57,253 nt of DNA from Acidovorax sp. CCYZU-2555. Lineage in GTDB: Bacteria > Pseudomonadota > Gammaproteobacteria > Burkholderiales > Burkholderiaceae_C. The DNA lies in assembly GCF_018413525.1 (NCBI RefSeq), contig NZ_JAHCDD010000033.1:1-57253 (forward strand), written 5' to 3'. The position numbers and the translations under genes are program-made. The notes below the pieces were generated by a model that was not told where the DNA came from, searched no databases, and was given only the letters and a program-made list of their open reading frames with translations. This document shows positions 8,448 to 16,657 of this stretch, piece after piece. The stretch's first letter is position 1. Each line of letters opens with the position of its first letter.

Positions 8448-9506
8448 ATGAACTTCCTCGACGGCCACCTCTACCCCGAAAACCAGCAGCCGCTGATCAT
8501 CACCGCCGCGCCCTACGCGCCGGGCTGGATTCCCTCGGACTTCCCCGAAGACATTCCGGTCACCATGGAAGAGCAGATCCAGAAGGCCGTCGACTGCTAC
8601 GAAGCCGGTGCCACCGTGCTGCACCTGCATGTGCGCGAAGCCGACGGCAAGGGCAGCAAGCGGCTGTCGATGTTCAACGAACTGATCGCCGGCGTGCGCG
8701 CGCGCGTGCCCGAAATGGTGATACAGGTCGGAGGCTCGATCAGCTTCGCGCCCGAAGACGACGGCTCGGCCGCCAAATGGCTGTCGGACGACACGCGCCA
8801 CATGCTGGCCGAACTGAGCCCCAAGCCCGACCAGGTGACGGTGACCGTCAACACCACGCAGATGAACGTCACCGAGCACGCGGGCGAAGACGATTTCCGC
8901 GGCGTGTCGCGCGGCTTCCCGCATCTGTACAACACCTACAAGGACATGATCGTGCCCTCGAACCCGAGCTGGGCCGAGGAGCATGTGCGCCGCCTGTCTG
9001 CCGCGGGCATACAGAGCGCGTTCCAGTGCTACAACATCAACAGCTTCGAGACCATAGAGCGCATGATCCGCCGCGGCGTCTACAAGGGCCCGCTGGTGAT
9101 GAACTGGGTGGCGATCAGCGGCGGCATGGACCAGGCCAACATCTACAACCTGGCCAACTTCCTGCGCGCCGCGCCCGACAACGCGGTGATCACCGTCGAA
9201 AGCTCGGTGCTCAACGTGCTGCCCATCAACATGATAGGCATGGCCCTGGGCCTGCATGTGCGCTGCGGCATCGAGGACGTGCTGTGGAACCAGCAGCGCA
9301 CGGGCAAGATGAGTTCGGTCGAACAGATCAAGCAGCTGGTGCGCATCGCCGGCGAGTTCGGCCGCCCCATCGCCACCGCCCAGCAGGCACGCGACATCCT
9401 GCAGCTCGACGTGTTCTACGAGACCGCCGACGAGACCCTGGCCAGGAACGGCTTCGCGCCCAACCGCAAGGGCGGCAACCAGGGCTTTTTGCGCAAGCCG
9501 GATTGA
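8448..9506 (+). CDS. Beta-keto acid cleavage enzyme (BKACE, DUF849 family)
   Basis: 352-residue TIM-barrel enzyme of the 3-keto-5-aminohexanoate cleavage enzyme family. The zinc-binding histidines lie in VLHLHVREADGKGS (His59 and His61). Other family segments are PDQVTVTVNTTQMN and VMNWVAISGGMDQANIYN. BKACE enzymes condense a beta-keto acid with acetyl-CoA and cleave it to acetoacetate plus a new CoA thioester. Which keto acid is used here is unknown. It is first in a tight rightward set with a Bug protein and two unknown small proteins, and is divergent from an AraC regulator. Confidence 0.9.
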   Translation: MNFLDGHLYPENQQPLIITAAPYAPGWIPSDFPEDIPVTMEEQIQKAVDCYEAGATVLHLHVREADGKGSKRLSMFNELIAGVRARVPEMVIQVGGSISFAPEDDGSAAKWLSDDTRHMLAELSPKPDQVTVTVNTTQMNVTEHAGEDDFRGVSRGFPHLYNTYKDMIVPSNPSWAEEHVRRLSAAGIQSAFQCYNINSFETIERMIRRGVYKGPLVMNWVAISGGMDQANIYNLANFLRAAPDNAVITVESSVLNVLPINMIGMALGLHVRCGIEDVLWNQQRTGKMSSVEQIKQLVRIAGEFGRPIATAQQARDILQLDVFYETADETLARNGFAPNRKGGNQGFLRKPD

Positions 9507-9593
9507 CGGTCTGCGGGCCTGCGGCGGCAGGAAATGGATGGGGAGACAAGCGTGCGCCAAGGTGCACGCCCACCTGGATCAAGGAATGCAAAA

Positions 9594-10583
9594 ATGACGA
9601 CTTTGAACCGCAGAGAAATCGTGCTGGGCGCCGCCGCAGCGCTGGCGGGCGGCCTGGCAGCCGCGGCCGAAAGCAGCAAAGACTGGCCGTCGCGTCCCGT
9701 GAAAGTGATCGTTCCCGGCGGCGCCGGCGGCATTCTCGACACCATGGCGCGCCAGCTCTATGCGCGCCTGCAGGAGACGTTGGGCCAGCCTTTCGTCATC
9801 GACAACCGCCCCGGCGCGAATGGCGTGATCGGCTCGTCGGTGGTGAAGAACGCCGCGCCCGACGGCTACACCATCTTGCACAGCACGGCCTCGTCCATGG
9901 TGATGGCCGAGGCGCTCAATCCCGCGCTGTCGATCAAGACCTTGCGTGATCTGGAGCCCGTGGCGCTGTCGTCCGTGGGCGGCGTGCTGCTGACCGTGCA
10001 CTCTTCCGTGCCCGCGAAGACACTGCCTGAACTGGTGGCCCTGCTGCGCAAGGAGCCGCAGAAATACCAGTCGTATGGCTCCTGGGGCGTGGGCTCGAAC
10101 GGCCACCTGACCATGGAGTGGATCAAGCAGCGCGAAGGCTTGTCGATAGAACATGTGCCCTACAAATCAACGCCCGCGCTGCTCACCGACATCGTTGCCG
10201 GCGTGATTCCCATAGGCTGGGTCGACGTGGTGTCGCCGCTGGGCTTCATCGCCCAGGGCAAGCTGCGCGGCATCGCCCTGACCGGCACCGTGCGCAGCCC
10301 CAAGCTGCCCGATGTGCAGGTGCTGTCGGAGCAAGGCTACCCGTTCACCGCCGCGGGCTGGCAAGGCGTTTTCGCGCCCAGGAACACGCCCCGCCCCATT
10401 CTCGAGCGCCTGCATGCCGCGATCAACGCGGAGGTGATCAAGCCCGCGTTCAAGGAAGCGCTGCGCCAGGCCAACATTCCGCCCGCGCCCGCGGTCAGTC
10501 GCGAAGTGTTTGTGCAGACGCTGACCGATGATCTCGCCGTCTGGCGCAAGGTGGTGGCCGACGGCAATATCCGCCCGGAGTGA
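9594..10583 (+). CDS. Bug/TctC-family periplasmic solute-binding protein
   Basis: 329-residue Bug receptor. The N-terminus MTTLNRREIVLGAAAALAGG carries a twin-arginine-like RR followed by a hydrophobic stretch and AAAES, so export may use the Tat route. Family marks are WPSRPVKVIVPGGAGGILDT, FVIDNRPGANGVIG, HVPYKSTPALLTDIVAG and LPDVQVLSEQGYPF. The ATG at 9,594 starts the signal peptide and is preferred over the in-frame ATG at 9,534. It lies 87 bp after the BKACE gene, so it may capture the keto acid or its precursor. Confidence 0.9.
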   Translation: MTTLNRREIVLGAAAALAGGLAAAAESSKDWPSRPVKVIVPGGAGGILDTMARQLYARLQETLGQPFVIDNRPGANGVIGSSVVKNAAPDGYTILHSTASSMVMAEALNPALSIKTLRDLEPVALSSVGGVLLTVHSSVPAKTLPELVALLRKEPQKYQSYGSWGVGSNGHLTMEWIKQREGLSIEHVPYKSTPALLTDIVAGVIPIGWVDVVSPLGFIAQGKLRGIALTGTVRSPKLPDVQVLSEQGYPFTAAGWQGVFAPRNTPRPILERLHAAINAEVIKPAFKEALRQANIPPAPAVSREVFVQTLTDDLAVWRKVVADGNIRPE

Positions 10584-10592
10584 AGCCGCCCC

Positions 10593-11051
10593 ATGAAGAT
10601 TGCTTCCCACGCCGACAAGATCCGCCGCCTGCTGCAGCTGCGCGAGCGCCTGGACCCGCTGCAGGATTTCGAGCTCTGGTATTGGAGCAGCCTGACCGCG
10701 GGCACCAATATCTGGAACGCGGCGCTGCACGCCTGCGGCCTGACCAGCGAGGACCGGGCCTTTTCCACCATTCCCGGCGTGCATGTGGTGCCGCAGGCCG
10801 ACGGCGGCTGGCGGCGCGAACTGCGCGGCCCGGGCGATGTGAGCCATGTGGGCTGGCCCCAGATTCCCGGCGACATGCCCGCGCCCATTGAGCGCCTCGA
10901 AGCGGCCTTGCATGCGCTCGAGGAACACCGCGACCCTTGCCTGCGCGCGGAGCGCGTCCCCACGCCGGCGATCGTCGCCGAGTGCGAGCGCGCGCTGTCC
11001 CAGGCCATCGCCGTCTACCAGGCCCTGGTGCCGCAGGAGAAACAGCCATGA
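10593..11051 (+). CDS. Uncharacterised 152-residue protein
   Basis: I do not recognise this family. It is a soluble protein without signal peptide or membrane segment. It begins with a basic helical stretch (KIASHADKIRRLLQLRERLD), followed by an aromatic motif FELWYWSSLTAGTNIWNAAL, then a glycine/proline-rich middle (GPGDVSHVGWPQIPGDMP) and a helical C-terminus. It starts 9 bp after the Bug gene and its stop overlaps the next start by ATGA, so it is translated with the neighbour. Context ties it to the BKACE/Bug cluster; a helper of substrate processing is only a guess. Confidence 0.7.
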   Translation: MKIASHADKIRRLLQLRERLDPLQDFELWYWSSLTAGTNIWNAALHACGLTSEDRAFSTIPGVHVVPQADGGWRRELRGPGDVSHVGWPQIPGDMPAPIERLEAALHALEEHRDPCLRAERVPTPAIVAECERALSQAIAVYQALVPQEKQP

Positions 11052-11413
11052 CGCCCGAAAACCACCGCGACAAAGCTGAGCGCATAGAGCAGTCGCTGGC
11101 CAAGCTCAGCGACGCCGATTGGGAAATCCGCATCGAGGCCGCGATGCTGGCCGCAACGCACTGGGTCAACTTCATCCTGCACAGGACAGGCCTGAGCACG
11201 CCGGCCGAAGACATGGTCCATGCCTCCATGACCCTGGTCAGCGTGCTGCGCAAATACCGGCTCGCCGAGCCGGAACTGATGGACCAGCTCGAGGAAATCG
11301 AGGAGCTGCGGCCGCTGTTCGTGCGCGGCGACATGGACGGCGGCGTGCAGGCCGCGCAGCGCGCGCTGGAACTGCTGGCCGCCATGGGCGCGCGCGCACG
11401 GCAGCTGGGCTGA
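11048..11413 (+). CDS. Uncharacterised 121-residue helical protein
   Basis: All-helical small acidic protein with no signal peptide. The central segment EIRIEAAMLAATHWVNFILH resembles four-helix HEPN-like folds (helix with A-x-x-H-x-x-N), but the R-x4-6-H catalytic pattern of HEPN nucleases is not present, so no nuclease function is claimed. Its ATG overlaps the stop of the preceding gene (ATGA), indicating translational coupling. It is the last gene of the BKACE operon and converges on the GntR gene 5 bp away. Confidence 0.7.
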   Translation: MTPENHRDKAERIEQSLAKLSDADWEIRIEAAMLAATHWVNFILHRTGLSTPAEDMVHASMTLVSVLRKYRLAEPELMDQLEEIEELRPLFVRGDMDGGVQAAQRALELLAAMGARARQLG

Positions 11414-11418
11414 AGGGC

Positions 11419-12144
11419 TCAGGCGCTGCGCGCGAGCGTCGTGACGATCGAATAGCGATTTTCGGGATAGAGCGTGCTGGTCACGATCACCAGCGCGCGC
11501 GCCGCGTCGCGGTAATGTTTGAGCACGCGCAGCGCGGGCGTGCCGCGCGCCGCGCCCAGCGTCTGCGCCATGTCTTCGGTCACCGAGCAGCAAGACACCG
11601 TCTGCTCCACGCTTTCTATGCGCCGGCCGAACTCGGTCTCGATGATGTCGGCCAGCAGCTTGTCCGGCTGCTGCTCGGCCAGCGTGCCCACCTGGCGGTA
11701 ATGCGGGTCGATGTAGGCGTCGGTCCAGCCCAGCGGCTTGGCCTTGCCGGGCACATTGCGCACCATGGACAGCCGATACCAGCGCGAGCCCGGCTGGCAT
11801 TGCAGCGCCTTGGCCGTCGCCGTGTCGAGCACGACATCGGCCGAAGCCAGCAGCGTGCGCTGCGCCGTGCTGGCGAGCATGACCAGGTTGTCGAACGACA
11901 GCGATTGCGTGAACGTTGCCACGCCGCCGGGCAGCGCTTCGACCAGCGTTCCGCGGTTGCGCCGGCGCGAAATCAGGCCGCGCGCCTGCAGCTGCTGCAA
12001 GGCCATGCGCACGGTGTTGCGGCTGGTCTGGTAGGCCGCCATCAGTTCCATCTCGGTGGGCAGCAGCGCGCCCACGGGCAGGTCGCCGGCGCGGATCTGC
12101 TGTATCAATTCCTCGGCCATTTGCTGGTACTTTGCTACGGCCAT
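11419..12144 (-). CDS. GntR-family regulator, HutC/UTRA subfamily
   Basis: 241-residue regulator. The N-terminal winged helix-turn-helix reads PVGALLPTEMELMAAY...SRNTVRMALQQLQARGLI, and the C-terminal UTRA ligand domain covers about residues 85-235 (YRLSMVRNVPGKAKPLGWTD, FGRRIESVEQTVS). The start at 12,144 has a good AGGAAAGG ribosome site; an ATG 30 bases upstream (MPYKPRKGAL) is possible but lacks one. It is divergent from a Bug gene followed by D-tartrate dehydratase, and an inverted repeat lies between them. It probably represses that operon in response to its substrate or an intermediate. Confidence 0.9.
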   Translation of the reverse strand: MAVAKYQQMAEELIQQIRAGDLPVGALLPTEMELMAAYQTSRNTVRMALQQLQARGLISRRRNRGTLVEALPGGVATFTQSLSFDNLVMLASTAQRTLLASADVVLDTATAKALQCQPGSRWYRLSMVRNVPGKAKPLGWTDAYIDPHYRQVGTLAEQQPDKLLADIIETEFGRRIESVEQTVSCCSVTEDMAQTLGAARGTPALRVLKHYRDAARALVIVTSTLYPENRYSIVTTLARSA

Positions 12145-12188
12145 CAGCGCACCTTTCCTGGGTTTGTACGGCATATGTACATCGGATA

Positions 12189-12215
12189 TGTCCCTACATA
12201 TCAAACATAGGGACA
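12189..12215. promoter_or_regulatory. Candidate GntR operator
   Basis: Perfect 8-base inverted repeat TGTCCCTA (12,189-12,196) and TAGGGACA (12,208-12,215) with an 11-base AT-rich spacer, in the 111-bp region between the divergent GntR and Bug genes. A weaker pair TGTAC/GTACA occurs at 12,165-12,181. The position fits autoregulation together with control of the tartrate genes. Confidence 0.55.
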
Positions 12216-12255
12216 AATATACCATCCGGCATCTGCTTTCCAACCGAGGACCACC

Positions 12256-13245
12256 ATGCGACGTAGAAGCCTGAACCTGTCCCTTGCCTGCTCGGCGCTT
12301 GCCGCGGCGCTGGCGCCCGTACCCGCCTGGAGCCAGGCCGCGCCGGCCAAGTACCCGGCCAAGCCGGTGACCATCATCGTGCCCTTCACCGCGGGCCAAA
12401 GCGGCGACGTGCTGGCGCGCGTGCTCGGCGATCCGCTGGGCAAGCTCTGGGGGCAGTCGCTGGTGGTCGACAACAAGGGCGGCGCGGGCGGCACCTTGGG
12501 CAGCAAGGCCGCGGCGGCCGCGCCCGCGGACGGCTACACGCTGCTGCTGGGCTCCAGCGGCCCGCTGGCCGCGGCCCCGCACCTGTACAAGAACGCGGGC
12601 TACGACCCGCGCGAACTCACGCCCATCATGAATGTCGCGGGCGTGGCCCAGGCACTGGTCGTGGCCGCCGATTCGCCGTACAAGACGCTGCAGGATCTGC
12701 TGGCCGCGACCAAGGCCGCGCCCGGCGCGCTGAGCTACGGCTCGGGCGGCGTGGGCTCGTTCCAGCACCTGACCTTCGAACTGCTCAAGCAGCGCACGGG
12801 CATGCAGATCAAGCACATTCCCTACCGCGGCAGCGCGCCCGCCTATACCGATCTGATCGGCGGCCAGTTGCAGGCCATGGTCGACTCGCTGCCGGGCGTG
12901 CTGCCCCATGTCAAGGGCGGCAAGATGCGCGTGCTCGCGGTCTCCACCCCCAAGCGCGTGCCGCAGCTGCCCGATGTGCCGACCATCGCCGAAAGCGGCG
13001 TTGCCGGGTTCGACGCGCTGGGCTGGCTGGGCATCGTCGGGCCCAAGGGCATAGACCCCGGTTTGCGCGATCGCATCAACGCCGACCTGAAGAAAGTGCT
13101 GACCGAAGAGTCGGTCAGGACCCGTCTGACCAACCTGGGAATGATCACCATCGCCAGCTCGGCGCCCGAGTTCGAGCAGTTCATCGCCAGCGAACTGGCG
13201 AAATGGGGCGGCGTGATCAAGACCGCCGGCATCCAACCCGAATAA
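12256..13245 (+). CDS. Bug/TctC-family periplasmic solute-binding protein (tartrate cluster)
   Basis: 329-residue Bug receptor with signal peptide MRRRSLNLSLACSALAAALA ending near AWSQA. Hallmarks are YPAKPVTIIVPFTAGQSGDV, VVDNKGGAGGTLGS, HIPYRGSAPAYTDLIGG and VPQLPDVPTIAESGVAGF. It lies 16 bp upstream of the D-tartrate dehydratase gene, so a dicarboxylic hydroxy acid such as D-tartrate is the likely ligand (inference from context). No TctA/TctB permease genes are in the window. Confidence 0.92.
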   Translation: MRRRSLNLSLACSALAAALAPVPAWSQAAPAKYPAKPVTIIVPFTAGQSGDVLARVLGDPLGKLWGQSLVVDNKGGAGGTLGSKAAAAAPADGYTLLLGSSGPLAAAPHLYKNAGYDPRELTPIMNVAGVAQALVVAADSPYKTLQDLLAATKAAPGALSYGSGGVGSFQHLTFELLKQRTGMQIKHIPYRGSAPAYTDLIGGQLQAMVDSLPGVLPHVKGGKMRVLAVSTPKRVPQLPDVPTIAESGVAGFDALGWLGIVGPKGIDPGLRDRINADLKKVLTEESVRTRLTNLGMITIASSAPEFEQFIASELAKWGGVIKTAGIQPE

Positions 13246-13261
13246 GAACAGGAAGCACAGC

Positions 13262-14428
13262 ATGCGCATCGTCGACATACGCGAAATCGCCGTCCCGCTG
13301 GAAGGCGCAGTCGCCAACGCAGTGGTCAATTTTTCCGAGCACACGGTCTCGCTGGTGGCGGTCGTCACCGACGTGGTGCGCAACGGCCAGCCGGTGATCG
13401 GCATAGGCTTCAACTCGATAGGCCGGTTCGCGCAAAGCGGCATCATTCAAACGCGCATGATTCCGCGCCTGCGCGCCGCCGCGCCGGCCTCGCTGCTCGC
13501 CGAAGGCGGGCGGCAATTCGACGCCGCCAAGGTGCTGGCCACAATTTTGCGCAACGAGAAACCCGGCGGCCATGGGGACCGCGCGGGCGCGGCCGCGGCG
13601 ATAGAACTCGCGATCTGGGACCTGAACGCCAAGCTCGCCGACGAACCCGCCTACGCGACCATCGCGCGCGCTTTCGGCCGCACACCGCAGGTCGCGCCCG
13701 TCGAGGTCTACACGGGCGGCGGCTACTACTACGCGGCCGGCACCGGTCAATCGCTGCACGACGAATTCCAGGCCTACCGGGACATGGGCTTCGAAAGCTT
13801 CAAGATGAAGATCGGCGGCGCGCCGCTGGCCGAAGACATGCGGCGCGTCGAAGAAGCGCTCAAGGTGGCGGGCGGCCCGGCCCAGCTGATGGTCGACGCC
13901 AACGGCCGCTTCGACCTGGCCACGGCGCAGGCCTATGCCAGGGAACTCAAGCCGCTGGGACTGCGCTGGTTCGAGGAGATCGGCGATCCGCTCGACTTCC
14001 AGCTCAACCGCGAGGCGATAGAAGCGTATGGCGGGCCGGTCGCGACCGGCGAGAACCTGTTCTCGGCCATCGACACGCTGAACCTGGTGCGCTTCGGCGG
14101 AATGCGCCCCGGCCAGGACATCTTCCAGATGGACGCGGGCCTGAGCTACGGCCTGACCGAATACGCGCGCATGATAGACATTCTCGAGGCCCATGGCTTC
14201 GACCGGCGCCAGGCCGTGCCCCATGGCGGTCACCTGATCAATCTGCACATCGTCGTCGGCCTGGGCCTGGGCGCCTGCGAAGCCTACCCCGGCGTTTTCC
14301 AGCCGTTTGGCGGCTATTCGAGCGCCTGCGAGATCCGCAACGCCAAGGTGCGGCCCAGCGAAGCGCCGGGCTTCGGGCTGGAACAGAAGCAGGAGCTCGC
14401 GCCGCTGATACGCCAGCTCACGCGTTGA
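13262..14428 (+). CDS. tarD: D(-)-tartrate dehydratase, enolase superfamily
   Basis: 388-residue enolase-superfamily enzyme that closely follows the known Bradyrhizobium D-tartrate dehydratase. It has the N-terminal NFSEHTVSLVAVVTDVVR, a NEKPGGHGDR segment and GGYYY. The KxK base motif is FKMKIGG (Lys181, Lys183). The metal ligands are Asp212 (VDANG), Glu238 (FEEIGD) and Glu264 (ATGEN), and the second catalytic base is His321 (VPHGGH). The numbering is one less than in the 389-residue characterised enzyme. It dehydrates D-tartrate to oxaloacetate in the cytoplasm. Neighbours are a Bug receptor upstream and a tartrate-dehydrogenase-type gene downstream. Confidence 0.9.
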   Translation: MRIVDIREIAVPLEGAVANAVVNFSEHTVSLVAVVTDVVRNGQPVIGIGFNSIGRFAQSGIIQTRMIPRLRAAAPASLLAEGGRQFDAAKVLATILRNEKPGGHGDRAGAAAAIELAIWDLNAKLADEPAYATIARAFGRTPQVAPVEVYTGGGYYYAAGTGQSLHDEFQAYRDMGFESFKMKIGGAPLAEDMRRVEEALKVAGGPAQLMVDANGRFDLATAQAYARELKPLGLRWFEEIGDPLDFQLNREAIEAYGGPVATGENLFSAIDTLNLVRFGGMRPGQDIFQMDAGLSYGLTEYARMIDILEAHGFDRRQAVPHGGHLINLHIVVGLGLGACEAYPGVFQPFGGYSSACEIRNAKVRPSEAPGFGLEQKQELAPLIRQLTR

Positions 14429-14452
14429 GAGGGCCGCGCGCCCGGTCTGCCC

Positions 14453-15379
14453 TTAGGCCGCGGGCGCGGCGTTCAGGAACGGCGCCTGCTGCAGCGCGCG
14501 CGCTATCCATTCCGTCGCCACCTTGACCTTGGCCGAAGTCTCCAGCCGCGCGGGGAACACCGCCCAGATATTGGCTTCCTGGCGGTACTTGGGCAGCACC
14601 TGCACCAGCTTGCCGGCGCGCAGCAGTTCCTGCACATCCCAGATGGAGCGCAGCACTATGCCCATGTCGTTGACCGCCCACTGCACCGCGATCTCGCCGT
14701 GGTTGGTCGACATCGGGCCGCGCACACGCACCGCGACTTCGCGCGTGCCGGAGCGCAGTTTCCACACGCCGAACGGGTGGTCGCGCTCGCGAATCACCAG
14801 GCAGCTGTGCTGGGCCAGATCGGCCAGCGTGCGCGGCCTGCCCTTGTCGCGCAGATAGCCGGGCGAGGCGCAAAGTATGCGGTGGTTGGCGGCAATGCGT
14901 TTGGCGATGTGGTGGGGCGCGATCTCGTCGCCCACGCGAATGTCCAGATCGAAACCTTCGGCGCCCACATCGACCAGCCGGTCGAACACTTCGAAGCGGA
15001 TTTCGAGCGCGGGATAGGCCTGGGCCAGGCCAGCCAGTATCGGCCCCACGGCATTGCGGCCGAAGCCGAAGCTGCTCGATATGCGCAGCACGCCGCGCGG
15101 CGCCAGGCGCTTTTCGCGAATGTCTTCCAGCAGGTTGTCGACGTCGTCCAGAATGCGCTGGGCCCACACATAGGTGCGCTCGCCATCCTCGCTCAGGCTG
15201 ACCTTGCGCGTGGAGCGGTGGAACAGCTGGGCGCCGAGCAGCGTTTCGAGGATCTTCACGCGCTTGGTGATGAACGACGCCGAAACGCCCAGGTCCTTCG
15301 CCGCCTGCGAGAAATTGGCGCTGCGCACCACCTGGACAAAGACTTCGAGGTCTTCGGGGCTGGGGAGATGATTATTCAT
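14453..15379 (-). CDS. LysR-family regulator (DmlR-like)
   Basis: 308-residue LysR-type regulator. Its N-terminal winged helix is EDLEVFVQVVRSANFSQAAK...SASFITKRVKILE. The effector domain follows from about residue 90 (RGVLRISSSFGFGRNAVGP). It is divergent from a tartrate/D-malate dehydrogenase gene with a 93-bp gap, the same arrangement as dmlR-dmlA and ttuA-type regulators, so it most likely activates that gene in response to tartrate or malate. The start at MNNHLPSPEDL is the natural family start. Confidence 0.9.
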   Translation of the reverse strand: MNNHLPSPEDLEVFVQVVRSANFSQAAKDLGVSASFITKRVKILETLLGAQLFHRSTRKVSLSEDGERTYVWAQRILDDVDNLLEDIREKRLAPRGVLRISSSFGFGRNAVGPILAGLAQAYPALEIRFEVFDRLVDVGAEGFDLDIRVGDEIAPHHIAKRIAANHRILCASPGYLRDKGRPRTLADLAQHSCLVIRERDHPFGVWKLRSGTREVAVRVRGPMSTNHGEIAVQWAVNDMGIVLRSIWDVQELLRAGKLVQVLPKYRQEANIWAVFPARLETSAKVKVATEWIARALQQAPFLNAAPAA

Positions 15380-15410
15380 GAAGTGTGCATTCTGATTTGA
15401 CAGATCGATG

Positions 15411-15424
15411 GATTGTTTCCAATC
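15411..15424. promoter_or_regulatory. Candidate LysR-type binding site
   Basis: Inverted repeat GATTG-TTTC-CAATC, centred about 55 bp upstream of the dehydrogenase start and inside the 93-bp divergent gap. It fits the loose T-N11-A dyad rule of LysR regulators. Short length limits certainty. Confidence 0.4.
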
Positions 15425-15472
15425 GAGTCGCTGCCTATCATCAGCCATCCCAACCCGTCCGCAGAGATTTCC

Positions 15473-16549
15473 ATGAAAAAGAACACTTATCGCATCGCCG
15501 CCATTCCCGGCGACGGCATAGGCAAGGAAGTGCTTCCCGAAGGCGTGCGCGTGCTGAGCGCCGCGGCCCAGACCTTCGGTTTCGACATCGAGTTCGTGCA
15601 GTTCGACTGGGCGTCGTGCGACTACTACGTGGCCCACGGCGCGATGATGCCCGACGACTGGAAGCAGACGCTCAGCGGCTTCGACGCCATCTTCTTCGGC
15701 GCTGTCGGCTGGCCCGAACTGGTGCCCGACCATGTGTCGCTGTGGGGCTCGCTGCTCAAGTTCCGGCGCGAATTCGACCAGTACATCAACTACCGTCCGG
15801 TGCGGCTGTTCGAAGGCGTTCCCAGCCCGCTGGCCGGGCGCAAGCCGGGCGACATCGACTACATCGTGATCCGCGAGAACACCGAAGGCGAGTACACCTC
15901 GGTCGGCGGCATCATGTTCGAAGGCACGCAGCGTGAAGTCGTCATGCAGGAAGCGGTCTTCTCGCGCCATGGCGCCGACCGCCTGCTGCGCTATGCATTC
16001 GATCTGGCCCAAAGCCGCCAACGCAAGCATGTGACCGTGGCCACCAAATCGAACGGCATCGCCGTGAGCATGCCCTGGTGGGACAAGCGCGCCGATGCGA
16101 TCGCCAGCGAATACCCCGAAGTGGCGCTCGACAAGCAGCACATCGACATCCTGACCGCGCGCTTCGTGCTGCAGCCCGGGCGCTTCGACGTGGTGGCCGC
16201 GACCAACCTGTTCGGCGACATCCTGTCCGATCTCGGCCCCGCGACCACGGGCACGATAGGCCTGGCGCCATCGGCCAATCTGAACCCCGAACGCCTGTTC
16301 CCCTCGCTGTTCGAGCCCGTGCATGGCTCGGCGCCCGACATCTACGGCAAGAACATCGCCAACCCGATAGCGATGATCTGGTCGGGCGCGCTGATGCTCG
16401 ACTTCCTCGGCGAGAAAGCCGCGCACGACCACATCATGGCGGCGATCGAAGACACGCTGCGCAGCGGCCCGCGCACACCCGACATGGGCGGCACGGCCAG
16501 CACGCCCGATGTCGGCGTGGCGATTGCCGAGCGCGTGCAGGCAGCCTGA
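15473..16549 (+). CDS. ttuC: Tartrate dehydrogenase/decarboxylase (D-malate dehydrogenase-like)
   Basis: 358-residue member of the isocitrate/isopropylmalate dehydrogenase fold. Motifs are the N-terminal IAAIPGDGIGKEV, the substrate-binding VIRENTEGEYTSVGG, the DIL-containing VVAATNLFGDILSDLGP (metal ligand Asp) and the nucleotide site FEPVHGSAPDIYGKNIANP. The length and the WPELVPDHVSLWGSLLKFRR segment are typical of TtuC/DmlA rather than LeuB. It oxidises and decarboxylates tartrate or D-malate with NAD. With the D-tartrate dehydratase it makes a coherent tartrate catabolic set. The start at MKKNTYRIAAIPGDG is chosen over an upstream in-frame ATG at 15,413. Confidence 0.88.
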   Translation: MKKNTYRIAAIPGDGIGKEVLPEGVRVLSAAAQTFGFDIEFVQFDWASCDYYVAHGAMMPDDWKQTLSGFDAIFFGAVGWPELVPDHVSLWGSLLKFRREFDQYINYRPVRLFEGVPSPLAGRKPGDIDYIVIRENTEGEYTSVGGIMFEGTQREVVMQEAVFSRHGADRLLRYAFDLAQSRQRKHVTVATKSNGIAVSMPWWDKRADAIASEYPEVALDKQHIDILTARFVLQPGRFDVVAATNLFGDILSDLGPATTGTIGLAPSANLNPERLFPSLFEPVHGSAPDIYGKNIANPIAMIWSGALMLDFLGEKAAHDHIMAAIEDTLRSGPRTPDMGGTASTPDVGVAIAERVQAA

Positions 16550-16657
16550 TCCGCGCCAGCCAGGCCCTGGGCATAGGAACGGCGCATGTCATCGCGATGA
16601 CAAGACGGGCCCTGCGCGATCCCTAGACTGGGTCGAACAACTCAAGGAGACCGATCC

